Assembly: GCF_019749955.1 (NCBI RefSeq)
Contig: NZ_JAIEPC010000031.1
Location: 1-58,146, forward strand
DNA: 58,146 bases
Direction: 5' to 3'
Origin: Sphingomonas sp.
Lineage (GTDB): Bacteria; Pseudomonadota; Alphaproteobacteria; Sphingomonadales; Sphingomonadaceae
The position numbers and the translations under genes are program-made. How positions within the stretch are numbered: the first letter of the stretch is position 1; each line of letters opens with the position of its first letter. This document shows, one piece after another, positions 37,322 to 47,364 of the stretch. The notes beneath the pieces were generated by a model. The model searched no databases and was not told where the DNA came from. It was given only the letters and a program-made list of their open reading frames with translations.

Positions 37322-38475
37322 ACCACGCAATCCTTCACACGCTCGCCCGCCAGACGCCGCGCTTCGGCATCTACCGAGAGCACCGCGTCGAGCGTTTCCG
37401 GCGGCGCCGGGTCATAGCCCGCCAGCGTATCGGCGACGATTGCGGCAATTTCAAGAAAGCCGATCCGCCCTTCGAGAAACGCCGCAACCGCAATTTCGTT
37501 CGCGGCATTGAGGATCGCCGGGCGCGCGCCGCCCGCATCAAGCGCCTCGCGGGCGAGGCGCAAAGCCGGGAAGCGATCGAGATCGGGGGCTTCGAAATCG
37601 AGCCGACCAATCGCCACCAAATCGAGCGGTGCCATTGGCGTCGCCATGCGCTCGGGCCAGGCCAGACAATAGGCGATCGGCACACGCATATCGCTCGGGC
37701 CGAGCTGCGCCAGGATCGAGCCGTCGACATATTCGACCATCGAATGGATGATCGATTGCGGATGGCAGATGACTTCAATCTGATCATTCTCGACGGGGAA
37801 CAGCCGCGCGGCCTCGATCAGTTCGAGCCCCTTGTTCATCAGCGTTGCCGAATCGACCGAAATCTTCGCGCCCATCGACCAATTGGGATGCGCGACCGCC
37901 TGCGCGGGGGTCATGGCCCGCATTTCCTCGCGCGTCTTGGTCCGGAACGGGCCGCCGCTGGCGGTCAGGATGATCCGTCGCACGCCTTCGGGGCGCGCGA
38001 AGTCGAAGCATTGGTAGATGGCATTGTGCTCCGAATCGGCGGGGAGCAAGGTCGCGCCGGTTTTGGCGGCAGCGGCCAGGATCACATCGCCGGCCGAGAC
38101 CAGCGGCTCCTTATTGGCCAGTACTACCGTGCCGCCCTGCGCGATTGAGGCCATCACCGGCTCAAGCCCGGCACAGCCGACAATCGCCGCCATCGTCCAG
38201 TCGGCGCCCATCGCCGCCGTTTCGCAAACGGCTTGCGCGCCCGCCGCAACTTCGATCCCCGTTCCCGCAAGCGCGCTCTTGAGATCGGCATAGCAGCCGA
38301 CATCGGCCACGACCGCGCGCTTGGCGTTGGTGCGGATCGCCGCTGCGGCCAGCTTCGCCACATCGCAATTGGCGGTCAGCGCCAGCACGTCATATTTTTC
38401 GGGCTCGCGCTCGATCAGATCGAGCGTCGACCCACCGATCGATCCGGTTGCCCCCAGGATCGTTACCGTCTTCAT
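37318..38475 (-). CDS. dxr: 1-deoxy-D-xylulose-5-phosphate reductoisomerase
   Basis: Second enzyme of the MEP isoprenoid pathway, making MEP with NADPH. NADPH-binding GATGSIGGSTLDLI starts at residue 6. The metal-binding and substrate segments ADSEHNAIYQCF and LTASGGPFR are intact. The ATG at 38475 overlaps the cdsA TGA (ATGA), supporting this start over 38484. It feeds isopentenyl units to UppS encoded three genes upstream. It is the fosmidomycin target in other bacteria. Confidence 0.98.
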   Translation of the reverse strand: MKTVTILGATGSIGGSTLDLIEREPEKYDVLALTANCDVAKLAAAAIRTNAKRAVVADVGCYADLKSALAGTGIEVAAGAQAVCETAAMGADWTMAAIVGCAGLEPVMASIAQGGTVVLANKEPLVSAGDVILAAAAKTGATLLPADSEHNAIYQCFDFARPEGVRRIILTASGGPFRTKTREEMRAMTPAQAVAHPNWSMGAKISVDSATLMNKGLELIEAARLFPVENDQIEVICHPQSIIHSMVEYVDGSILAQLGPSDMRVPIAYCLAWPERMATPMAPLDLVAIGRLDFEAPDLDRFPALRLAREALDAGGARPAILNAANEIAVAAFLEGRIGFLEIAAIVADTLAGYDPAPPETLDAVLSVDAEARRLAGERVKDCVV

Positions 38476-39272
38476 ATCATCCATCCCCGAATTTGCGGCA
38501 GCATCACCAGCAGCGCCGCGAGCGGCGCAACCGGTATCAGCCCGTCGAGCCGATCAAGCAGACCGCCGTGCCCCGGCAGCAATGTTCCGCTATCCTTCAC
38601 GCCTGCCCGCCGCTTCAACCAACTTTCGAACAAATCCCCACCCTGCGACGCAATTGCCAGCGCCGGTGTTGCAAGCGTGAGCCGCCACGGCAAGCCATAA
38701 CCCACATGAAGCGCCACGCCCAATGCTCCGGCCGCCGCAACGCCGCCGATCAACCCCGCCCAGGTCTTGTTGGGGCTGATTGCAGGCGCGAGCCGCGGAC
38801 CGCCGAGCCAGCGCCCCGCAAAAAAGGCGCCCATGTCGCACGCCCAGACCAGCGCCAGTGTCCAGAATCCGAACAACAGCCCGCGCGGTTGATCGCGAAT
38901 GATCAGCAAGGCCAGCACGGGCAGCCCGGCATAAAGCAGCCCGGCCGCGCGCACGGGCTGACGCGACACGCCATAGATGAACAGGCTCGCCCCCAGCACA
39001 AAGCCGAGCGCGCGAAAGCCAGCGCCTGCCGCCCAGGGCGACATGATCGCGAGCGGCACGACCATCGCAAACAGCATCAAGCGCAGGTCAGGTTCGCGCG
39101 CGCGCATCAGCATCGCCCATTCGCGCAACACGCCAAGCGCGACAGCCGAGCACAGGATCCAGAAAACTACCCCGCCGAGCCACAGCCCGCCGAGCGCCAC
39201 CGCGATCATCGCGGCGCCCACCACCGCGCGGGTGGCAAGTTCGGCCTGCCGGGCGCGGGCGGCGTCGCTCAC
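38472..39272 (-). CDS. cdsA: Phosphatidate cytidylyltransferase
   Basis: Integral membrane enzyme making CDP-diacylglycerol for phospholipid synthesis. The 266-residue protein has about seven membrane helices, SPNKTWAGLIGG in the middle, and a C-terminal signature around SGTLLPGHGGLLDRLDGLIP. It overlaps the uppS stop by about 4 bases and the dxr start by 4. It would supply the phosphatidylserine branch completed by psd at 43.8 kb. Confidence 0.97.
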   Translation of the reverse strand: MSDAARARQAELATRAVVGAAMIAVALGGLWLGGVVFWILCSAVALGVLREWAMLMRAREPDLRLMLFAMVVPLAIMSPWAAGAGFRALGFVLGASLFIYGVSRQPVRAAGLLYAGLPVLALLIIRDQPRGLLFGFWTLALVWACDMGAFFAGRWLGGPRLAPAISPNKTWAGLIGGVAAAGALGVALHVGYGLPWRLTLATPALAIASQGGDLFESWLKRRAGVKDSGTLLPGHGGLLDRLDGLIPVAPLAALLVMLPQIRGWMI

Positions 39273-40027
39273 AGCCCGCCGAAGCGCCGCTGCCGCTCCC
39301 CGAACTGTGCCACGGCTTTGCTAAAGGCAGCCTCGTCGAAGTCGGGCCAGAGCGTGTCGACGAACAACAACTCGGCATAAGCCGCTTGCCAGAGCAGAAA
39401 ATTCGACAAGCGACACTCGCCCGAGGTGCGGATCAGCAGGTCGAGCGGCGGAAGGTCGCGCGTGTCGAGCAAGGCTTCGATCGCATCGGCGTCGATCGCC
39501 GCGACTTCCATCGCGCCCGCTTGCACGCGCTCGGCCAGGGTGCGCGCCGCCGCCACCAATTCGGCCTGCGACCCGTAGTTGAGCGCAATCACCAATAGCG
39601 GTCCATCGTTTTGCGATGTCCGCGCTAGCGCGTCGTCGACCAGCGCCACGACATCGGCCGAAAAGCGGCGGTAATCGCCGATCACCCGCAGCCGCACATT
39701 GTCGCGCACCATTTCGTCGAGATCGGCGCGGATGAAATGTTTCAGCAACCCCATCAGGTCGCCAATTTCCTCGGCCGGGCGGCGCCAGTTTTCCGACGAA
39801 AAAGCGTAAAGCGTCAGCGCTTCGATGCCCATCGTACGGGCATGGCGGGTGATCCGGCGCACGGCCTCGACGCCCGCCTTGTGCCCGGCAAGGCGCGGCA
39901 GGAAGCGCTTCTTGGCCCAGCGGCCATTGCCATCCATGATGATCGCGACATGACGCGGCAGCGTCCCTCCGCCGCCCGTGGCCGTGGCGCTGCTCGCGCC
40001 GGGCGCCGGGGCCGAAGCCGCGCTCAC
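39269..40027 (-). CDS. uppS: Isoprenyl transferase (undecaprenyl diphosphate synthase)
   Basis: Builds the C55 lipid carrier for cell-wall and polysaccharide synthesis. The family signature [21 protein letters not shown] starts at about 29 and contains the catalytic aspartate (about 32). [15 protein letters not shown] near the C terminus is also typical; the third residue of the common RTSGE-R pattern is kept. The 252-residue length includes an Ala/Gly-rich leader. GTG start overlaps the frr stop by 4 bases. Confidence 0.98.
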   Translation of the reverse strand: MSAASAPAPGASSATATGGGGTLPRHVAIIMDGNGRWAKKRFLPRLAGHKAGVEAVRRITRHARTMGIEALTLYAFSSENWRRPAEEIGDLMGLLKHFIRADLDEMVRDNVRLRVIGDYRRFSADVVALVDDALARTSQNDGPLLVIALNYGSQAELVAAARTLAERVQAGAMEVAAIDADAIEALLDTRDLPPLDLLIRTSGECRLSNFLLWQAAYAELLFVDTLWPDFDEAAFSKAVAQFGERQRRFGGL

Positions 40028-40581
40028 TTGCCGAGGATTTCCTTTTCCTTGGCGGTCGCCGCCGCATCGATTTCGGCAATCGTGCTGTCGGTCAGCTTCT
40101 GGACTTCGGTTTCGTGGCGCTTGCGCTCGTCTTCCGAATAGACGCCTTTCTTCTCGTCGGTTTTCAGGCTTTCCATGCCGTCGCGGCGCACGTTGCGCGC
40201 GGCGATCCGGGCTTTTTCCGCATATTGCCCAGCCAGCTTGGCGAGTTCCTTGCGGCGTTCCTCGGTCAGATCGGGGATCGGGATGCGCAACGTCTGGCCG
40301 TCGACGATCGGGTTAAGGCCAAGCCCCGCCGAGCGGATCGCCTTGTCGGCAGGCCCGACGCCCGACTTGTCCCAGACCTGCACCGACAACAGCCGCGATT
40401 CGGGCGCCGACACGGTCGCGACCTGGTTAAGCGGCATGTGCGAACCGTACACCTCGACCATCACCGGGTCGAGCAGCGACACGCTCGCGCGCCCCGTGCG
40501 CAAGCCGCCCAGATCGCCCTTCAGCGCTTCGACCGCGCCGTGCATGCGGCGTTCGAGATCGGCCTTGTCATAAGCGGCCAT
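40024..40581 (-). CDS. frr: Ribosome recycling factor
   Basis: Splits post-termination ribosomes with EF-G. I use the ATG at 40581 (185 residues, [13 protein letters not shown]), one base after the pyrH stop; the longer frame to 40707 adds Ser/Arg-rich nonsense. [14 protein letters not shown] and the C-terminal helix ending [13 protein letters not shown] are typical. Confidence 0.98.
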   Translation of the reverse strand: MAAYDKADLERRMHGAVEALKGDLGGLRTGRASVSLLDPVMVEVYGSHMPLNQVATVSAPESRLLSVQVWDKSGVGPADKAIRSAGLGLNPIVDGQTLRIPIPDLTEERRKELAKLAGQYAEKARIAARNVRRDGMESLKTDEKKGVYSEDERKRHETEVQKLTDSTIAEIDAAATAKEKEILGK

Positions 40582-40582
40582 G

Positions 40583-41311
<729 letters not shown>

Positions 41312-41392
41312 GGGTCCGTCTTGGGGTCCAACTTGCAAGGCTTGGGCGGTCAAAGTGGCGCGGACCTTATGCGCGGGGGCACGCGAAGGGAA

Positions 41393-41409
41393 GGGCGGAT
41401 AAACCGCCC
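41393..41409 (-). terminator. Hairpin downstream of tsf
   Basis: GGGCGG and CCGCCC form a 6-base-pair stem around a 5-base loop about 40 bases after the tsf stop. No T-run follows, so it may only partly separate rpsB-tsf from pyrH-frr. Confidence 0.45.
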
Positions 41410-41447
41410 CTCCCCCATTTCGTCGTTACCGCGCCGCCGCGCAGGCT

Positions 41448-42383
41448 TTAGGCAGTCGGCTGTGGCACGCCTGAGGCGGCAGCGACTTCGGCGGCGAAAT
41501 CGCTGACTTCCTTCTCAATGCCTTCGCCGAGCTGGAAGCGGACATAGTCCTTCAGCACGATCGACTTGCCCGCGTCCTTCGCCGCCTTGGCGACGACGTC
41601 GGCGATCGGGGTCTTGCCGTCCATCACGAACAGCTGGCTGAGCAGCGCATTTTCCTTCGCGAACTTCTTGATCGCGCCGTCGACCATCTTTTCGATGATA
41701 TCGGCGGGCTTGCCACTTTCGGCTGCCTTTTCGGTCGCAATCGCGCGCTCACGCTTGATCACGTCCTGATCGAGGCCGCTTTCGTCGAGCGCGAGCGGGA
41801 AGGCTGCCGCAATGTGCATCGCAATCTGCTTGCCGAGACCCGCGAGCAGATCATGGTCAGCATCGCTTTCGAGCGCGACGAGCACGCCGATCTTGCCGAG
41901 GCCCGGCGCCGCCGCGTTGTGGACATAGGGCACCACGGCGCCCGCCGACACTTCGAGCCGACGCGCACGGCGGATCGCCTGATTTTCGCCGATCGTCGCG
42001 ATATTGGTGGTCAGCACTTCCTCAACGGTCTTGCCGCCGAGATGCGCTGCCTTGATCGTGTCGAGCGAGTCGCCGAGTTCGAGCGCGACCGAGGTCACGT
42101 CGCGAACGAACGTCTGGAACTGTTCGTTCTTGGCGACGAAATCGGTTTCCGAATTGACTTCGACCGCAGCACCCTTGGTGCCCGACACTTCGACGCCGAC
42201 GAGGCCTTCAGCGGCGGTGCGGCTCGACTTCTTGGCGGCAGCAGCGAGGCCCTTGGCGCGCAGCCAATCCATCGCGGCGTCCATGTCGCCATTCGCTTCG
42301 GTGAGTGCCTTTTTGCAATCCATCATGCCCGCGCCGCTCTTTTCGCGCAGATCCTTGACGGCAGCGGCTGTGATATCGGCCAT
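41448..42383 (-). CDS. tsf: Translation elongation factor Ts
   Basis: Guanine nucleotide exchange factor for EF-Tu. The 311-residue chain begins [24 protein letters not shown], the usual N-terminal motif that contacts EF-Tu. [14 protein letters not shown] lies in the core. A purine-rich AAAAAGGAAC lies ahead of the ATG. It lies 89 bases downstream of rpsB. Confidence 0.99.
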   Translation of the reverse strand: MADITAAAVKDLREKSGAGMMDCKKALTEANGDMDAAMDWLRAKGLAAAAKKSSRTAAEGLVGVEVSGTKGAAVEVNSETDFVAKNEQFQTFVRDVTSVALELGDSLDTIKAAHLGGKTVEEVLTTNIATIGENQAIRRARRLEVSAGAVVPYVHNAAAPGLGKIGVLVALESDADHDLLAGLGKQIAMHIAAAFPLALDESGLDQDVIKRERAIATEKAAESGKPADIIEKMVDGAIKKFAKENALLSQLFVMDGKTPIADVVAKAAKDAGKSIVLKDYVRFQLGEGIEKEVSDFAAEVAAASGVPQPTA

Positions 42384-42472
42384 GGTATCAGTTCCTTTTT
42401 GTACGTCGGATATGGTTGCGGGCGAGGGAAGGCCTGCGCCCTACCCCGCCCATATGTCAGTTCTGCGACGGC

Positions 42473-43312
42473 TTACGCGTCGAGCTGTTGCTCGCCTTCG
42501 AACGCCGTTTCAGCATCGGTCGCGGCAGCCGCATGTTCGGGGTCAGCGGCTGGCGTCGGTACGTCGAGCGCGACTTCGGCGATCGGCTCTTCCATCGCGC
42601 CAATGTCGTTGCCAAAGCTCGCCTGACGGTCCTGGCCCCCGCGCGTTGCGGCAATCGCGATCGCTTCGCAGTAGAGGCGAATCGCGCGGCTCGCGTCATC
42701 GTTCGCCGGTACCGGGAAAGCGATACCGTCGGGCGAGACATTCGAATCGAGGATCGCGACGACCGGAATGCCGAGGGTGTTGGCTTCCTTGATCGCCAGC
42801 TCTTCCTTGTTCGCGTCAATGACGAACATCACATCAGGAATGCCACCCATGTCGCGGATGCCGCCGAGCGAGAGCTCGAGCTTGTCCTTCTCGCGCGTGA
42901 GCTGGAGTACTTCCTTCTTGGTGAGGCCCGTGGTGTCGCCTGCGAGCTGCTCCTCAAGCGTCTTCAGCCGCTTGATCGAGCCCGAGATCGTCTTCCAGTT
43001 GGTGAGCATGCCGCCCAGCCAGCGGTGATTGACGAAATGCTGGCCCGAACGGCGCGCCGCATCAGCGACGGGCTCCTGCGCCTGGCGCTTGGTGCCGACG
43101 AACAGCACCTTGCCGCCCGAGGCGGTCGAGGCGGCGACGAATTCGAGCGCGCGCGCGAACAGCGGCACGGTCTGCGACAGATCGAGGATGTGAACACCGT
43201 TGCGATCGCCGAAAATATACGGCTTCATCTTCGGGTTCCAGCGGTGGGTCTGGTGACCGAAATGCGCGCCGGTCTCAAGCAATTGCTGCATCGTGACGAC
43301 AGGTGCCGCCAT
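42473..43312 (-). CDS. rpsB: 30S ribosomal protein S2
   Basis: Ribosomal protein of the small subunit. I set the start at ATG 43312 (279 residues) with AAGGAA 6 bases upstream; the frame to 43378 is not supported. [20 protein letters not shown] and the usual S2 core are intact. A C-terminal acidic Ala/Glu-rich tail extends past the conserved core, common in alphaproteobacteria. It is the first gene of the rpsB-to-fabZ run. Confidence 0.99.
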   Translation of the reverse strand: MAAPVVTMQQLLETGAHFGHQTHRWNPKMKPYIFGDRNGVHILDLSQTVPLFARALEFVAASTASGGKVLFVGTKRQAQEPVADAARRSGQHFVNHRWLGGMLTNWKTISGSIKRLKTLEEQLAGDTTGLTKKEVLQLTREKDKLELSLGGIRDMGGIPDVMFVIDANKEELAIKEANTLGIPVVAILDSNVSPDGIAFPVPANDDASRAIRLYCEAIAIAATRGGQDRQASFGNDIGAMEEPIAEVALDVPTPAADPEHAAAATDAETAFEGEQQLDA

Positions 43313-43494
43313 AAGTAGTTCCTTTCCGGTTGGTCCTCTGGGAAGCAGTAATCGACGTGGCCAAAGCCCCGACGACACCGGGATGTGCGCTTCCCATGCG
43401 GGATTGAGCGGCGGCGCTTAGCCTAGCCGTCCACACGAATCAAGGCTTGACATTGGTACAAAGATGGAACATTAAGGGTTCATCGTTGAAACAC

Positions 43495-43519
43495 GGAACT
43501 GATTCGTGGGCGGCCGGTT
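43495..43519 (+). promoter_or_regulatory. Weak EcfG-like promoter upstream of small membrane protein
   Basis: GGAAC at 43495-43499 is followed after 16 bases by GGTT at 43516-43519, one base off the CGTT -10 element. The predicted transcript start lies about 37 bases before the gene at 43563. Confidence 0.4.
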
Positions 43520-43562
43520 ACCGGCTGTCCGGGTGTGCGTTCCGCTGCGTGGAGTTTGGGCT

Positions 43563-43787
43563 ATGATGGCATTGATCGGACTGATCCTTTTCACGGCGGC
43601 GCTGGGTGCGGTTGCCGGTGTGCTTGCACGCACGCTTTGGCCCGCGCTGCCGCGCATGGCCGCCCTGCTCTCGGGCACAGCGGATGCGACGGCGGCAGTG
43701 ATTGCCCCGGTCGAGCGCCGCACAGTCCGGCGAGCTGTGTTGCCGCCGCGCGGTCAGGGCCAAAGCGCATGGCCGATCGCCGCCTGA
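43563..43787 (+). CDS. Small single-pass membrane protein of unknown function
   Basis: 74 residues from the ATG at 43563, which has GGAG 8 bases upstream; a longer frame from 43506 is less likely. The N terminus (MMALIGLILFTAALGAVAGVL) is a membrane helix or signal. The rest (APVERRTVRRAVLPPRGQGQS) is basic and short. It is divergent from rpsB and convergent with psd. No family recognised. Confidence 0.6.
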   Translation: MMALIGLILFTAALGAVAGVLARTLWPALPRMAALLSGTADATAAVIAPVERRTVRRAVLPPRGQGQSAWPIAA

Positions 43788-43837
43788 CCCAATAGCGCCG
43801 AGCACATCGTCGATAGAGAGGTCGATGGCGAGCGACG

Positions 43838-44566
43838 TTACTGCGCGATGCCGAGCGGGGTAACCCCGCCAACCCGGCCGATCACCGTCTCGCCCGCGAC
43901 CGTGCGCTGACCAATCACCACTTGGCACGCGACATCGTCGGGCAAATAGACATCGACCCGACTGCCGAAGCGAATCAGCCCCACGCGCTGGCCGCTGGCG
44001 ACGATATCGCCGGCCTTGACGAAAGCGACGATCCGGCGCGACACCAGCCCGGCAATCTGGGTGAAGCCGATCCTGCGGCCATCACGCCCTTCGACCAGGA
44101 TATGCTGGCGTTCATTCTCGTCGCTGGCCTTGTCGAATTCGGCGTTGAGGAATTTGCCCGAAATATAGACGACCTGACGGATTGTGCCCGCGATCGGCGT
44201 GCGATTGATGTGAACGTCGAACACACTCATGTAAATCGAGACTCGGACGAACGCGCCCGTCCCGAGCCCCGTTTCACCCGCGAGCTCACGCGGCACCGGC
44301 ATGCGTTCGATCATCGTCACCAGCCCATCGGCAGGCGCGACGATCAGGCCCGGGCCTTGTGGCGTCACGCGCACCGGATCACGGAAGAAGGCCGCGACCC
44401 AGATCGTCAGCCCGATCAGTGGCCAGGTGAGGAAACCCCAAAGGAAGAACGACAGGAACGCCGCTGTACCGGCGATCAGCACATATTTGCGCCCCTCGGG
44501 ATGGATGTCCGGAAGACGCCAACTCGCGCTTGTCGCCCCTGTCGGCGGCTGGTCGTGTGGTGCCAT
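43838..44566 (-). CDS. psd: Phosphatidylserine decarboxylase proenzyme (short type)
   Basis: Makes phosphatidylethanolamine from phosphatidylserine at the inner membrane. The 242 residues carry an N-terminal membrane region (about 28-62), [12 protein letters not shown], and the self-cleavage site RFGS with Gly201-Ser202, where the pyruvoyl prosthetic group forms. The pssA partner often found beside it is not in this window. It is convergent with the small membrane protein gene. Confidence 0.95.
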   Translation of the reverse strand: MAPHDQPPTGATSASWRLPDIHPEGRKYVLIAGTAAFLSFFLWGFLTWPLIGLTIWVAAFFRDPVRVTPQGPGLIVAPADGLVTMIERMPVPRELAGETGLGTGAFVRVSIYMSVFDVHINRTPIAGTIRQVVYISGKFLNAEFDKASDENERQHILVEGRDGRRIGFTQIAGLVSRRIVAFVKAGDIVASGQRVGLIRFGSRVDVYLPDDVACQVVIGQRTVAGETVIGRVGGVTPLGIAQ

Positions 44567-44737
44567 AGGGGGAGCCTAACCACGCCATCACCGATATTCA
44601 ACGCCCTTGCGGACCCGGCCGGACGCTTCGGGCGATGATAGGCGCTCATTCGGACACGGCGAGCGGTTGATCCCTGCCCGCCTTCATCCTAGACGCAGGG
44701 TCGTAATCCCCTCCCCACTGGACAAAGCGAGCAGTTG

Positions 44738-45958
44738 ATGGCGAAGATCAAGGTGAAGACGCCGGTCGTGGAAATCGACGGCGATGAGATGACGCGGATC
44801 ATCTGGCTCTGGATTCGCGAGCGCCTGATTCTGCCCTATCTCGACATCGACCTCGATTACTACGACCTCGGCATCGAGCACCGCGATGCCACCGACGACC
44901 GCGTGACCGTCGAATCGGCGCGTGCGATCCAGAAATATGGCGTTGGCGTGAAATGCGCGACGATCACGCCGGACGAAGCGCGGGTCGAGGAATTCGGCCT
45001 CAAGAAAATGTGGAAATCGCCCAACGGGACGATCCGCAACATCCTGGGCGGCGTGGTGTTTCGCGAGCCGATCGTGATTTCGAACGTGCCGCGCCTTATC
45101 CCCGGCTGGACCAAGCCGATCGTCGTCGGCCGCCATGCGTTCGGCGACCAATATCGCGCGACCGATTTCCGCGTCCCCGGCCCCGGCAAGCTGCGGCTCG
45201 TGTTCGAAGGAGACGACGGCACAGTCATCGACGAGGAAGTGTTCCAATATCCGTCCGCCGGCGTCGCGCTCGCGATGTACAATCTCGACGATTCGATCCG
45301 CGATTTCGCGCGCGCGTCGATGCATTATGGCCTCAACCTCGGCTGGCCGGTGTACCTGTCGACCAAGAACACGATCCTCAAAGCCTATGACGGCCGCTTC
45401 AAGGACATTTTCGCTGAAGTTTTCGAGGCCGAATTCAAGGACAAGTTCAAGGAAGCTGGCATCGTCTATGAGCATCGTCTGATCGACGACATGGTCGCCA
45501 GCGCGCTCAAATGGCACGGCGAATTCGTCTGGGCGTGCAAGAATTATGACGGCGACGTCCAGTCCGACCAGGTCGCACAAGGGTTCGGCTCGCTCGGTTT
45601 GATGACCTCGGTGCTGCTCACCCCCGACGGCAAGACCGTCGAAGCCGAAGCCGCGCACGGCACCGTCACCCGCCACTTCCGCCAGCACGAACAGGGCAAG
45701 GCGACGTCGACCAATCCGATCGCGTCGATTTTCGCCTGGACCGGTGGGCTCAAATATCGCGGCAAGTTTGACGATACGCCCGAAGTGACGGCCTTTGCCG
45801 AAACGCTCGAACGCGTGTGCATCGAAACGGTCGAAAATGGTCACATGACCAAGGATCTCGCGCTGCTGATCGGCCCTGATCAAGCGTGGATGACGACCGA
45901 GCAATTCTTCGAGCAGGTTCGGGTCAATCTCGAGACGGCGATGGCCACGGGCGGCTGA
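44738..45958 (+). CDS. icd: NADP-dependent isocitrate dehydrogenase (eukaryotic-like type)
   Basis: TCA-cycle enzyme converting isocitrate to 2-oxoglutarate and NADPH. The 406-residue length and motifs [23 protein letters not shown] and [13 protein letters not shown] match the homodimeric type shared with eukaryotes, common in alphaproteobacteria, rather than the E. coli type. The reading frame begins at TTG 44735, but the ATG at 44738 is the likely start. Convergent with the frameshifted NYN gene. Confidence 0.97.
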   Translation: MAKIKVKTPVVEIDGDEMTRIIWLWIRERLILPYLDIDLDYYDLGIEHRDATDDRVTVESARAIQKYGVGVKCATITPDEARVEEFGLKKMWKSPNGTIRNILGGVVFREPIVISNVPRLIPGWTKPIVVGRHAFGDQYRATDFRVPGPGKLRLVFEGDDGTVIDEEVFQYPSAGVALAMYNLDDSIRDFARASMHYGLNLGWPVYLSTKNTILKAYDGRFKDIFAEVFEAEFKDKFKEAGIVYEHRLIDDMVASALKWHGEFVWACKNYDGDVQSDQVAQGFGSLGLMTSVLLTPDGKTVEAEAAHGTVTRHFRQHEQGKATSTNPIASIFAWTGGLKYRGKFDDTPEVTAFAETLERVCIETVENGHMTKDLALLIGPDQAWMTTEQFFEQVRVNLETAMATGG

Positions 45959-45978
45959 ACCACCGCGATTGAGGCTGC

Positions 45979-47222
45979 TCAGCCCGCCGCGTCGTTGCTC
46001 TGCGGCGCGGGCTCGGGCTGTGACAGGCTGAGCCATGCGCTGATGACCCGCTCGGCCGCCGCGTCGAGCACGATCCCGGCTGCATTCGCGCGCTCGATCA
46101 GACCGTCACGAAAGGCTTCGCCAATTTGCTTGGCGGTCGGCGGGGTCGCGCTGTCGAGCGGGGCGCCGCCGAATTGGGCTCCGCGAACCACGAAACTGAC
46201 GGCCATGCGCGGGACCGTTATCCCGTCTTCGGCGAGCATGTCGCGCGACCAGCGCGTCGATTCGGTCAGGTTGAAGCTGAATTCGGCGGCGTAGCGCGCG
46301 AGAATCGTGAACAGCGGCTGCCAGCCTCCTGCCGCAAGCGCGGCAGATCGAGCAGCCGGACCAGCGTCATGACGGGCTCGGGGATGCTGCCGTCGCCGAC
46401 GGCCGTTTCGCTGGTAGGCGGCGCGGCATGGCGGACCTCGTCCCACAGCAAATGCTGAGACAGGCGGACGTTGGGCAGGTTCAACAGCCTGACCGCGCGC
46501 GTAAAGCTGCCCGCACCAAACCAATCGCTGTCGCGCGCGCCGCCTACCACCCGAAGCGCCTCCTGCGACAAGGTCGAAAGATTGAGCGGCTCAGTGCTTT
46601 CGTCATAGCGATTGCGGATGAAGGCGGCGAAGGCATCATGCGTGGCGTCGGGCGGCGCAACGGACTCGGTCAGTTGTTCGGGCTCCGGCCACAGGATCGA
46701 CTCAATGCCTTCAAAACCGATGATCCGATCGGCGAGCGACGTATAGGCGGGCGACGCATAACCCGGCGAGATGATCGTAATGCGGCGGTCCTGCGCGCGA
46801 AGCCGGTGCAGCAACGGCGCGAAATCGGAATCGCCCGAGCCGATCACGAATTCCTCATACCCACAAGGACTCGCGAGCAAATCGAGCGCGTCGATGACGA
46901 TGCGGATGTCGGCGGCGTTTTTGCCGGTGTAGGTCATCGGCGGGCAATCGATGACTTCGAAGCCCGCGCGCACCAGATCGGGGCGAAATCGCGAGAAATA
47001 CAAGCGCTCGCCGGCCTCGGGTAGTTGCACCCACCCCGACGGATTGAGGTAACAGCGCGCCACCAGCCAACGCCGTCGATCGAGCGCCAGGTGCGATTCC
47101 GCCAATTGCGCCATCCATCGAAACGGGTCCGAGGCGAAGCGGCGCGCGGTTTCGCGATCGAGCTGCCACAGCGTCAGGAACAGATTGTCGAAGTCGATCA
47201 GGATCACGCTCTTGGTGGTCAC
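45979..47222 (-). pseudogene. NYN-domain protein gene interrupted by a frameshift
   Basis: The first about 295 residues (GTG start at 47222) form an NYN/PIN-like RNase domain: ILIDFDNLF at the start, the acidic site NAADIRIVIDAL, and FVIGSGDSDFAPLL. A LOTUS/OST-HTH-like domain then covers about 195-270. At about 46324-46327 the frame breaks: after LPRLRQEA the good continuation WQPLFTILARYAAEF is in another frame and runs to 45979, ending SAWLSLSQPEPAP. One missing base explains it. The intact protein would be about 413 residues and probably cleaves RNA. A sequencing error is the alternative. Confidence 0.85.
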
Positions 47223-47364
47223 GCGGGGTCCGATCCCTGATGAATGTATATGGTGATGATCTTACCGGAGCGGCGCGGCCACGACAACGTCACCGGAATG
47301 CCGGATCGACCGAATGAAGCCAGCGGTTGGCTGACAATTGCTATCTCGTGCGTTAGGCAGATTT

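Noticed and set aside
43466..43489. First GGAAC...CGTT pair upstream of 43563
   Set aside because: Spacing is 13 bases, outside the 16-17 used by EcfG.
44684..46036. 450-residue frame antisense to icd
   Set aside because: Mirror of a highly conserved gene.
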